Below are positions 54,921 through 64,000 of a stretch of 64,000 nt of DNA, piece after piece; position 1 is the first letter of the stretch; each line of letters starts with the position of its first letter. A model generated the notes under the pieces. That model did no database searches. It saw only the letters and a list, made by a program, of their open reading frames with translations, and was not told where the DNA came from. Origin of the DNA: Amorphophallus konjac (taxonomy: Eukaryota; Streptophyta; Magnoliopsida; Alismatales; Araceae); the NCBI GenBank assembly GCA_022559845.1, contig CM040117.1:150602732-150666731 (forward strand), in the 5' to 3' direction. The translations under genes were made by a program, and so were the position numbers.

Positions 54921-56931
54921 CTGCCGGAACTTCCAGAGTATCAACTCTCTCTTGCAGGCTGCTATTGGAAGCGAAGCTAGACTTAAGAGAGGAATAGACC
55001 TCTGTGGGGGAAGAAGGTGAGCGGGAAGAGATGGAGATGGGTTTGAAGAAGACGCTCAAGGTAGAGCAGCACGAGGATGAATAGGAAGCGGCAAGGGGAA
55101 ATAAGGGTTTGAGGTTGAAGGCGTGTGAAACAAGAAGGGTGTTGTCGGGTAGCTTTTTACTCTTATCAACTTTTTCTGTAAATACCCAAAATACCCTTAG
55201 TCTGATGTAACGCAGCTACAGCATGTTAAAGTTAGCCCTTCAATATGTGGACGGGTTATATTCTTCCAAAAACCAAGGTCAGTTAACTCAAGATATTAAA
55301 TCAGCATAATCACAAAATTAGCTGTTAAAGTTGCTTAACCTAGAGAGAGTCACGATTAAATTGCTCCTTATGTTTGTCAAGCAACGAAATAACACATCAA
55401 AGTCAAGCAGATTTCATTTCTTCATTTAATGGACGAGAAGGCATACAGGGTCAACCAACTTGTTGAACACAAGGTAGAATAGTCCCTTTTTACACAAGGA
55501 GACATGTTTATCAGACACCAGAAACCCTGGTTACTCAGGACGGACTACCTTTATGCCAATGATATTTTTCTTTTTTTGAGGACTTTCCCCCTTTTTTTTA
55601 TTTTAACATTTCTATACAGAGATAGCTAGTTGTATCATGACAGAAACTCTGGACTTCTTTGATCAAGAGTGTCTATTTCTCCACAAAAGCCATTGCTCTG
55701 CCACAAAGAATGGCGTATTCCCTGGAGGCACTTCTCATGATTTTAGACAAAAATAGAAATCTTACTTAACACAATTTTATCTCAGAGCTCTCTTTACATA
55801 AGTTTCAGTTAAGTCGAGATCCTCAATAAGTTTCTCTCATTTAACAGGAAGTTTTATAATATGTTGACCAACACTTGAGAAGATAACTTAGAAGGATCAA
55901 GGACCAAATATAACCCCCAAACATTGAAGTTCTTTATTAACAGGTGTAAATTGTTACACTAGATATTGGGTTGTTTAAGGTATACAGATCATATCTGATA
56001 AGAGCAAGAAGACTGAAACCACAATTTCTTCGAGAGAGAATCTGAACCAAGAGTGATAGGTTAGAGATAAGGAGATGAAATGAGATGGGCAGCACTCTTA
56101 TCAGCAAGCCAACACGTGAGAGATCACTCAAAACATTAGGCACTAAGGACACATCCAAATATAGAATTCTTGAGGAGGAACTGTCTCACATCCAGAGAAG
56201 CTCTTGGGCAACAAACTGCAACCTCATGAGATGACCGATCTTAATACCACATAAACTGCATCGGCTGACACAATTCCTCAGAAACCAAATGGCCTGACGA
56301 GCTCCTTTTCAGCCCACTCAAGGACATCTCACACACGACTCTTGGAGGAATTAATTTAAATTTTTTTTTATTGAATGCAGTGTTTGCCAAGACAGTTAAA
56401 CATGTGAGATGTGAATCATGCACATACTGGCTCCCCTGATCAACCGAATGACTTATGGTACTAGGCGGAGCATTTGGTCTGAAAGACCACCTCACACATA
56501 GTAAGGACCTCCGGACAGATTTCCCTGTCTTTTGGTAGCTTACCATTTGATATACCAAAGAGGCCATGGATAACAGGGTAAACTCAACAGTCCTATAAGC
56601 AATTCAGATTTCCAAAGAATTATGCAACATACAGTTTTCAACCAGCATTCGCTTTCAGTTAAAAATTTCAGAAATTTCAGAGTGCATGTTTTAGAAAATA
56701 ATGCAACTTGCAGATGATGAATGAATATGCAAGACCAGATTCAATATGCATGCACTAGATGAAACTAATAGCAAGATATGCAAGAATGCATCAAACCAGA
56801 TATGCAGTAAGTTTCAAAATGAGACATGTAGAGAGATTACCTGAACAATGTGAGAATGGGGTTTTCTTCTTGAGTGCCTTGGATCATTACCTCTTTGATT
56901 CCAGTCCCAAGGCACACCTGCAAAACAAGGT
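54921..56931 (-). other. Interior of element D without recognised genes
   Basis: About 2 kb between envelope-like ORF and gag, where SIRE elements carry pol. I find no protease, integrase, RT or RNase H motif on either strand. The longest minus frame (56241-56567) has no domain I know. It may be unrelated filler or heavily rearranged sequence. Confidence 0.6.
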
Positions 56932-59206
56932 TTATTTTGCACAAACAGGTACCCAAGAGGTCTTGGGTCCTGACATGACATTATTATGTTTAGCAAGTTT
57001 TCTCAGCACATTTCCAGGAGTAGTTTTCAGATCTGATTTATGCACATTCTTATTAGCATGAATTCTATGTACATACACATGAGATTTTCTGTTGACAGGG
57101 TAAAATTTCTGTTTACCAAAACTGGTTTGGTTTTGATATCCTGCCAGCCAACAGGTTGCAGCCCTATGACCTGGCTTCCCACAGTGATGACATGAAGGTT
57201 TTGCTGATTCTCTTACAGGGAATTTGGCATGTTTGAGATTCACATTTCTACCCTGAATATGCCAACAGTCCTTGACTGTGTGGCCATGCTTTCTACAGTG
57301 AGAGCAAACTAGAGAATTTCTTCTAAAGGAACCTGACCAGCATTCAGAGGCCTTGTGACCAATTTTGTTGCAATTAAAACATATAATGTGCTGGTTCTTG
57401 TTAAAGGCATGCTGATTTGCAAAGTGTTTTGTATGATATGAGCATGATTTTTCCTTACTACTTGCAAACCAACAATGAGCAGTAGTGTGTCCTACTTTAT
57501 CACAATTAGAACATATGACATTCTTTTCTGACCAGACACAGATCTTCTAGCATGCTTGTTGTCATCTTTTTCCATCACAAAACAGTTACTCATAAGATGT
57601 CCATACTTACCACAATAATGACATGAGCCACTTGATTTCTTTAAAACATGGCATTTATCTGATGAGTTTTAGCATGCAGATTGTTCCTTTGAATTTTGAT
57701 GTTTTATGATTTTTATTTTGTTTTTCTGTTTTCTTAGCCTTGTATTGAGGTGGAGATGAGACAGAAGACTTTTCCTGTTCAGAGATTTGACAAAGACAGT
57801 TTTCAGGTTGGCTCCATCAACCTTCCTCATGACTGGACTGTAACCCAGTCCTTCCTTGTTAAAGTTAATCTTTGTTCTCCGTATTTTCTGAACAATGGGC
57901 TGTTTGTCTTTTGATGTAGTGGCTACATTTGAAGTATTTACAAAAGATGTCATTACTTTGTTCTGCAAGCCTTCTTAGTTAGATTATTGTAGCCCAACCC
58001 TTCCTTTTTGACATTGACTTTTACACCTAGCAGCTTGTCTAGGTTTTTCTGCCCATCAACAAATTTAGACAAGGAAGCTTTCAAATCCTGAATTTCATTT
58101 TCAAGAGATGCAATGTGTATTTCATAACTAGTGATCTCTTGTTCACTACAATTGACAGCTTCATTCAAAACCTTGTTAGCTATTTTGTATTCTTCAATTT
58201 CCTTTCTTAGCTCATCTACCTCTTCAGTCTCGTTTGTACAGATAGCTTTTCCTTTTTCCAATGTGAGAAGTCTTTCAGACATGGCACTGTTTAACAGTTT
58301 TAATTTTACAACTTCTTCTTTAAGCTTATCATTTTGAACTAGCTCATTTATTAGAAGCTGATCTTCTGAGTTAACCATGCTTTCTCTCCTAGCTTCAAAC
58401 TCCCTCAATTCCTTTTGTTGTTTTTCAAAATCTTTCTGTAATTCTATGTTTACAGATTTTATGGCGTTAAATTTTTCAATCAGCAACTCATTCTCTCGTT
58501 TAAGTTTCTTTAGTTGTTCATCATTTTCTTTAGAGAGCTTTCTGAGGAAGTCATCTTCAGATTTTAAATTATTCAGCTCAGAGTGAACACATTCAAGTTC
58601 CTTCTTCAGTTCTGCATTCTGATTTTTATACATATGATTATCAGACAGACAAGCATCATGAGATTTCTTCGTACTTGAACAATTTTTACATGGAGAGCTA
58701 GAACTATCTACCCGAATACTCTTTTTCAACTTTTTATACTGTTTTCTTAACAGTTCATGAGATTCAAATAATTCAGCATATGCATTCTCCCAATCTTCTA
58801 GAGAGAAATTCTCGAAGATATTTACCTCATCATCATCATCTTCTTTAGTTTGATTGCTGCCTTGATCGCTGGCACTTTGATTTCTTCTGTTGGCCATCAT
58901 GCATCTGTCCACATCTATCTCCTGAGTTCGCTTCAGTGCATCCAAAATATCTTTAGCAGAACTGGATTCAAAGAAACATGAATGAAAAGCTCTATCAGTA
59001 GCTGCCTTCATTAAATTTATTGCTATCTGATTTTCTTCATGCATGGATTTGTGACTGTCAGTCCATTTGGACTTTTTCCTAGGTAGTTCAGGAGGACCAT
59101 GTGAAATTACTTTCCACAGGTCTGGATTCACAGATTTAACATAATTCTTCAAAACAGCGAACCATGCATCAAAATGCGTACCACTGAAGATCGGTGGATG
59201 GGCCAT
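56932..59206 (-). pseudogene. SIRE-like copia gag of element D, five CCHC knuckles
   Basis: Start MAHPPIFSGTHFDAWFAVLK at 59206, about 100 nt behind the primer site. N-terminal gag domain, acidic patch, long coiled coil to about 58000, GVKVNVKKEGLGY. A frameshift near 57955-57968 and another near 57530 divide it. CX2CX4HX4C knuckles: 57582-57623, 57472-57513, 57340-57381, 57265-57306 and 57151-57192, the last four in one frame. It ends GPKTSWVPVCAK and stop at 56932; GPK..WVPK is the usual junction just before copia protease, so pol is missing from that point on. A TAA lies at 57669-57671. Confidence 0.85.
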
Positions 59207-59308
59207 GAGAACACACAGATTAACGCACAAGAATATTGATGCACTAAAAGGAAATAAGCACCTAAGATTGCAAGATCGATCTGCAGGTCGCTGGACCTTG
59301 TAAGTAGA

Positions 59309-59325
59309 CACCCGCTCTGATACCA
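59309..59325 (-). promoter_or_regulatory. Primer-binding site of element D
   Basis: TGGTATCAGAGCGGGTG on the minus strand, two bases from the 5' LTR edge; initiator Met-tRNA type, same as element I. Confidence 0.9.
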
Positions 59326-59523
59326 ACTGTTAGGGTGCTTGGCCCGGATACAGAGGGGGGGTGAATGAATCCTTCTACGAATAATGGCCAAATTTAAAAA
59401 CCGGATGCTAGATAAAGAAACAGAATAGAACCAATTCTATTCAACTCAAATACAAACACATTGAGCGCACCTATTCAAGCATCTAGCGGAAGCAAACCAG
59501 ACAATCAAGCCACTGCTCAAAGA

Positions 59524-59583
59524 TTTTTAGGTGGTTCGGTCCTTCAGACCTACATCCACCCCTCACTCCCAACCGGAGTGAGG
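59524..59583 (-). other. Conserved LTR hairpin/box RNA element (copy 6)
   Basis: Perfect 9-bp stem (plus strand CCTCACTCC/GGAGTGAGG, 59561-59583), then in minus orientation GGGTGGATGTAGG, GGTC/GACC and GAACCACCTAAAAA. Confidence 0.8.
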
Positions 59584-60127
59584 CTTCACTAGCAAACGCT
59601 AGAACCAAGCAGACTCAGTCTGCAAACAGTTGCTGCCACACAGCTTGACCAGGGGAACAACCTCCCCTCTTCCTCCCAACCGGAGGGAAAGCACAAGTAG
59701 CTCCCAGCTACTTACAACTGGAGATCAGATCTCCCTTCCTCCAAACCGGAGGGAACCCGACCTCAGACCAGAGGATCGGAAAGCACAGCAAACCAGAAAA
59801 CAAAGGAAAAACAATAAATGAAAATAACTTCAGCAAACAGAAGCTGAAACACGAAAAGCACAATTTGGCTCCTAACAGAGCTGACTGGCCTGGATCTGAT
59901 CCACGGTCCAGTGAAGACAGATCTTCAGGTAAGCTTCTTTCTTCTTCTCTACGAGCTCTCTCGCTCACTCTCTATCTCTCTTTTCTTTCTCTTGAACTCT
60001 CTTCCTCTTTCACACGAGCACTATCTCTCTCTTTCTCAATTTTTCTTCTTCTGCTGGATCGAGCTCTCTGTAACACTGCCTTTTCTTTCTTGGCTCTGAT
60101 CACGCTTCATCGGTGGGCGAAGGTTTC

Positions 60128-60135
60128 TATTTATA
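60128..60135 (-). promoter_or_regulatory. TATA box of D 5' LTR
   Basis: TATAAATA on the minus strand. This LTR copy would drive transcription of D. Confidence 0.7.
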
Positions 60136-60292
60136 GCGGCAGTAGATGGATAGGGCACTAAACGCGTGTGCCTCCCACGCTCGATCCAGAACCTTCCTGC
60201 CACGTGCCCTTTTTGTATTTGTTCCTTCAGTATCGGATCATGTGCACCCAGACACTGATGAATGTTCTTCCTCGGACCTGCAACGAGATAAG

Positions 60293-61465
60293 AACCATTA
60301 ATATTGAGTGCCATAAGAACTAGAACTGCATGAGGTTAGTGGACACGACAAAAAGGTACACTAAACAGAGAACGACACGAGATACAGTGGTGACACAATG
60401 AACATTACTAAGAGAACGTTACGAGGTAGACAGAAAAACAACGCGAAGACACGAAGACAAGAACAGAAACCAACACTAAGTATGGTTTCAACACAAGAGA
60501 GACACGAGGACTAGGAAGAATAAAAATGACACGAAGACACAACAAGACAAATGACACGAAAGTGAAACAGGAAGCAGCACGAAGTGCTGCGATGTCCTGT
60601 ACGCACTAGAACAAACCCGACACGAAGAGACGAAAACAACACGAGGTGAAGACACAAGGAGACAACGACACGAGGTGTAGAAAACACGACACGAAGTTAT
60701 GAGAGGAGAAGCGACACGGAGTGTGGTCAATGTGATAAAGACACGAAGTCTAAATAACGAAAGATCAACACGAAGACAGAAATACAAAGAAACAACACGA
60801 AGACAGAACAGTGATTTGACACGAAGTCAAAATGACAAGAAGTAAAACGACACGAAGTTGAGAACAGAAATCAGCACGAGGTGTGATTTCAACATAAGAG
60901 AGACACGGACTGATAACGACACAAAGTCGAAACAGTAATTGACACGGGGTAACACGACACGAAGATGAAATTGACACATACTGAAAACAACACGAAGTCG
61001 AAACAGTAATCGACACGGGTTGAAAACAACACGAAGTCGAAACAGTGATCGACACGGGTTGAAAATAACACGAAGTCGAAACAGTAACCGACACGAGTTG
61101 AAAAACAAGCAAGACACGAGGTCTACGTAAAGCAACAAAGAAGTGTGGTCAAAGCGAGAACGACACGAGGTCTAATGAGAAAGACCAACACGAAGACGGT
61201 GAAAACAGTACGAAGTAAAGATCAATGACACGACGTGTCACTGAATCAAAACACTACAGAGAAAAATGACACGCAATGTAGTGAAAACAACACAAACGTA
61301 CGACCTGAAGGACAGTAAACATAAACAACACGTGGTAAGAGAAGACGACACGGCGTGTTGGAAATACAAACAGTACTTAAACTAAAGCGACACGAAGACA
61401 AACAGTTCAACACGAGGTGTTATACACAAACATGACGAAGTGCCAATCAACACGAATACAGTCCC
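60293..61465 (-). repeat. U3 motif array of D 5' LTR, core GACACGARG
   Basis: Near-identical to the array at 51020-52215; 17 bp shorter around 60955. Confidence 0.85.
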
Positions 61466-61642
61466 TGAAAAATACCTGAAGTGAAATGAAGGCTCATTCT
61501 TCAAAAGAAAATGTTCTTTGTTCACTTTCACAGAAAAATATTTTTGTTAATTTTTCACATAGACATATTTTTGAACACCACTAAGACTTATAGTGTTGTC
61601 ATCATCAAAACATGTAAAGATTCAACAATACTCAACAATGAC

Positions 61643-61980
61643 CAATATGATGAAACTGAAAATCATGAAACTGAAGAAGATTATATCCCGGGAGGCTTCA
61701 TTGACTTGCAAGAAGCCCCGCCCGAGGTCGAAGACGGAGGTCAGGCCACCGTCGATGAGCTTGTGGAAATAAATCTGGGAACCGCAGATGAGCCAAGGCC
61801 GACATTCCTCAGTACACTGCTAGAGCCAGCTACCAGGGAACAGTATATACAGTTTTTGAAGGAATTCCGAGACTGCTTTGCATGGACATATGATGAAATG
61901 CCGGGACTGAGTTCTGATGTGGTGCAGCATCGATTGGCAATAAACCCAGAGGTAACCCTGTAAAGCAGCCTTCCAGGAGA
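61643..61980 (+). pseudogene. PR-RT linker of element C, with a 1-nt frameshift
   Basis: Resumes the C frame directly after the second ATGAC copy. Acidic linker, then VEINLGTADEPRPTFLSTLLEPA, FRDCFAWTYDEMPGLSSDVVQHRLAINPE, parallel to element G (EINLGTEEDPRP, YEDMPGLD). Near 61952-61956 one base appears to be missing: the frame runs into a TAA at 61961-61963 and the conserved PVKQPSRR follows in the next frame. Confidence 0.85.
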
Positions 61981-64000
61981 ATGCGTCTTGAACTGATAAA
62001 TCAGATTAACAAAGAGGTTGACAAGCTGATTGATGTAGGCTTTGTCAAAGAAAACCAGTATACTACATGGCTGGCCAATATAGTGCCCGTAAAGAAGAAG
62101 AATGGGCAGATCAGAATATGTGTTGATTTCCGGGACCTTAATAAGGCTTGCCCGAAAGATGATTTCCCGGTGCCAATCACTAAGGTGATGATCGATGCAA
62201 CTACTGGCCATGAGGCCCTATCATTTATGGATGGGTCATCCGGATACAACCAGATCTGGATTGCTGAAAAAGACAGAGTGCACACTGCATTCCGCACCCC
62301 GAAGGGGATATTCCACTACAAAAGGATGCGGTTCGGCCTCAAGAATGCCGGCGCTACCTACCAAAGAGCCATGACAAAGATCTTTGATGATTTGCTCTTC
62401 AAGAAAGTAGAGTGCTACATTGACGATCTGGTGGTGAAAACCAGCAGAAGAGAAGACCATTTGCAAGACCTGAGGATGGTGTTCCAGAGGTTGCGCAAAT
62501 ATGAGCTCAAAATGAACCCTATGAAATGCGCCTTCGGCGTGTCCAGTGGAAAATTCCTCGGGTTTATTGTCCGTCATAGGGGCATTGAAATCGACCCATC
62601 CAAGATTAAAGCTATCCAGGAGCTCCCTCCACCAAGGAATCTGCACGAGTTGAGATCCCTACAAGGGCGTCTGGCCTACATCCGACGATTTATATCTAAT
62701 CTATCGGGAAGATGCCACCCCTTTCACAAGCTCATGATGAAAGATGTACCGTTCCTCTGGGACGATGGCTGTCAGGAAGCTTTTGAGAAGCTGAAAGTAT
62801 ATCTCAAGACCCCTCCAGTGCTGGGGGCACCTATTAAAGGCAAACCTTTAATACTGTACATTGCAGCCACACACTGTTCCCTGGGGGCAATGCTGGCACA
62901 GATAAATGAAGAAGGCAAAGAACAGGCCTTGTACTACCTAAGTAGGAGGCTGATTAGAACTGAAGAAAGTTATAGCTACATAGAAAAGACCTGCTTGGCA
63001 CTGGTCTTTGCTGTCAAAAAGCTCCGACACTATATGTTGTCACATGAAGTCAGATTGATATCTGCAGCAGATCCGCTCAAATATATATTGACTCAGCCAG
63101 TACTGAAGGGCCGGTTGGGCAAATGGGCAGTAATTTTGATGGAATTCGATATTACCTATACACCCCAGAGGGCGATAAAAGGACAGGCCATGGCTGATTT
63201 CTTCGCAGAACATCCTGTGCCAGAAAATGATATGCTAGGGACTGAATTACCCGATGATGAGACGCTCGAAGCCTGCCAGGCTCAGTCAGCTATGTGGCAA
63301 TTATTCTTTGATGGAGCATCCAGAACAGAGGCGGACTCCGATGGAAAGACCAGAATGCGGGCCGGAGCCGGTATTGTGCTGAGATCACCGGAAGGGGAGG
63401 TTGTGCATACTTCCTGTTCTATAAACAAGCCCTGCACCAATAATGAAGCCGAATATGAAGCTCTGATAATCGGACTCCATATCAGCCTCAACATGGGTAT
63501 CCAAATGCTTCAAGTATTCGGGGATTCGATGTTGGTGATAAAGCAAATCCAAGGGGAGTTCGAAGTGCGAAAGCCAGAACTGAATCCCTATCACCAAAAG
63601 GCTGTGAGCCTCATGGCGAAATTCTATCATATTGAGCTCAGGCATGTGGGCCGTGGACATAATGCCCAGGCTGATGCACTGGCAAAGCTAGCCAGCTCAC
63701 TAGCAGTCCCGCCAAATGAGACATTGAACATTGTTGTTATGAACCGGCGGCAAGTCCCCAGTATGCTAGAAGGGTGCCCCGAAGAAGAAGAAGTCGCTAC
63801 TGTTAGCACAGAACAGGCATCTGACTGGAGACAGCACTTGCTACAGTGGTTCCTGCACCAACAGCTACCGCAGAAAAGAGAAGAGAAGATGAAACTTCTG
63901 AGAATCAAAGATTCTTATGAATTCAGAAATGGGACTCTGTTCCGAACAATGGCAGATGCGCGCAAGAAGATTCTACTCCGCTGCCTATCCACTGAGGAAG
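61981..64000 (+). CDS. Reverse transcriptase and two RNase H domains of element C (runs off window)
   Basis: Open without a stop for 673 codons to the window end; the true frame begins before 61981, upstream of the frameshift. RT: TTWLANIVPVKKKNG, FRDLNKACPKDDFP, SFMDGSSGYNQIWIAEKD, RFGLKNAGATYQRAM, catalytic YIDD at 62416-62427, KCAFGVSSGKFLGF. First RNase H (about 62840-63170) has lost its first catalytic Asp (YIAATHCSLGAML). After a tether comes a second, archaeal-type RNase H (63295-63690) with LFFDGAS, NNEAEYEALI, VFGDSMLVIKQ and GHNAQADALAKLAS, so D-E-D-D look intact. Two RNase H domains mark the Tat/Ogre lineage. The end (FRNGTLFRTM) leads into integrase, outside the window. Confidence 0.93.
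   Translation, partial: MRLELINQINKEVDKLIDVGFVKENQYTTWLANIVPVKKKNGQIRICVDFRDLNKACPKDDFPVPITKVMIDATTGHEALSFMDGSSGYNQIWIAEKDRVHTAFRTPKGIFHYKRMRFGLKNAGATYQRAMTKIFDDLLFKKVECYIDDLVVKTSRREDHLQDLRMVFQRLRKYELKMNPMKCAFGVSSGKFLGFIVRHRGIEIDPSKIKAIQELPPPRNLHELRSLQGRLAYIRRFISNLSGRCHPFHKLMMKDVPFLWDDGCQEAFEKLKVYLKTPPVLGAPIKGKPLILYIAATHCSLGAMLAQINEEGKEQALYYLSRRLIRTEESYSYIEKTCLALVFAVKKLRHYMLSHEVRLISAADPLKYILTQPVLKGRLGKWAVILMEFDITYTPQRAIKGQAMADFFAEHPVPENDMLGTELPDDETLEACQAQSAMWQLFFDGASRTEADSDGKTRMRAGAGIVLRSPEGEVVHTSCSINKPCTNNEAEYEALIIGLHISLNMGIQMLQVFGDSMLVIKQIQGEFEVRKPELNPYHQKAVSLMAKFYHIELRHVGRGHNAQADALAKLASSLAVPPNETLNIVVMNRRQVPSMLEGCPEEEEVATVSTEQASDWRQHLLQWFLHQQLPQKREEKMKLLRIKDSYEFRNGTLFRTMADARKKILLRCLSTEE

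Larger units (their letters stand above)
50065..61637 (-). mobile_element. Complete pol-less SIRE-like copia element D, TSD ATGAC
   Basis: 11.57 kb. Left LTR 50065-52361, right LTR 59328-61637, both minus-oriented (plus strand TGTTAGGG ... ACTCAACA), flanked by ATGAC (50060-50064 and 61638-61642). The 5' LTR is the right one. Order on the minus strand: LTR, primer site (59309-59325), gag with five zinc knuckles (59206-56932), a 2-kb region without recognised genes, an envelope-like ORF (54920-52617), two polypurine tracts, LTR. No protease, integrase, RT or RNase H is found, so it should depend on another element. The LTRs differ by only a few dozen changes, so it is the youngest large insertion here. 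Confidence 0.93.
59328..61637 (-). repeat. 5' LTR of element D
   Basis: 2310 bp, same order as the left LTR: TATA at 60128-60135, array at about 60293-61465, hairpin/box at 59524-59583. It carries about 31 bp near 61505-61535 absent from the left LTR, which looks like a duplication of the TTTTCACAGAAAAATA region. Confidence 0.92.

Noticed and set aside
1..64000. Host protein-coding, tRNA or rRNA genes
   Set aside because: I read both strands for known domains and RNA signatures and found only retrotransposon genes; TGGTATCAGAGC matches are primer sites, not tRNA genes.

Overview
This 64 kb window is plant nuclear DNA, most likely repeat-rich heterochromatin of a flowering plant with a large genome. 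Every coding stretch I recognise belongs to an LTR retrotransposon: Ty1/copia (SIRE-like and a second lineage) and Ty3/gypsy (Tat/Ogre-like). I see no host gene, tRNA or rRNA. Primer-binding sites complementary to initiator Met-tRNA, 5-bp target duplications, AT-rich microsatellites and very long LTRs all fit a plant. The species cannot be named from the sequence.

The window is a stack of insertions inside insertions. Left block (1-21043): a Tat-type gypsy element 'G' on the minus strand (5' LTR about 17847-21043, gag 16278-17322, protease, G-patch and reverse transcriptase 13783-7642) is cut by a solo LTR at 13784-16277, a solo LTR at 7797-10411, and a SIRE-like copia element 'I' (LTR 4733-7641, gag 1-782). 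Element I is itself cut by a 3.8-kb solo LTR at 885-4709. Middle block (21044-30058): the 3' end and LTR of another Tat element 'H' (to about 22163), then a decayed minus-strand copia element 'F' (22164-25782) cut by a solo LTR (23345-25108), then the 5' LTR of a SIRE-like element 'E' (25783-30014), which holds a complete miniature element (27325-29245).

Right block (30059-64000): gypsy A sits just behind the E primer site. Gypsy B (33869-) sits in the gag of A and its leader is cut by a solo LTR (35723-38686). Gypsy C (40385-) sits in the gag of B. The complete pol-less copia-like element 'D' (50065-61637) sits in the pol of C. After D, C resumes with reverse transcriptase and two RNase H domains, open to the window end. 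I could match target duplications for five solo LTRs, for D and for the miniature element, so the order of insertion can be read directly.

The most interesting features are: (1) D carries gag with five zinc knuckles and an envelope-like ORF with a nuclear-signal-like and AT-hook-like tail, but no pol; (2) most LTR families here carry a private short motif repeated many times, mostly upstream of a TATA box; (3) a hairpin/box RNA element with compensatory changes recurs in six SIRE-like LTR copies; (4) a candidate 107-108-nt intron and a second copy of the primer-binding decamer recur in the LTRs of the A/B/G gypsy family. Stop codons in the broken frames often sit where a Gln codon is expected, as methyl-cytosine deamination would produce.
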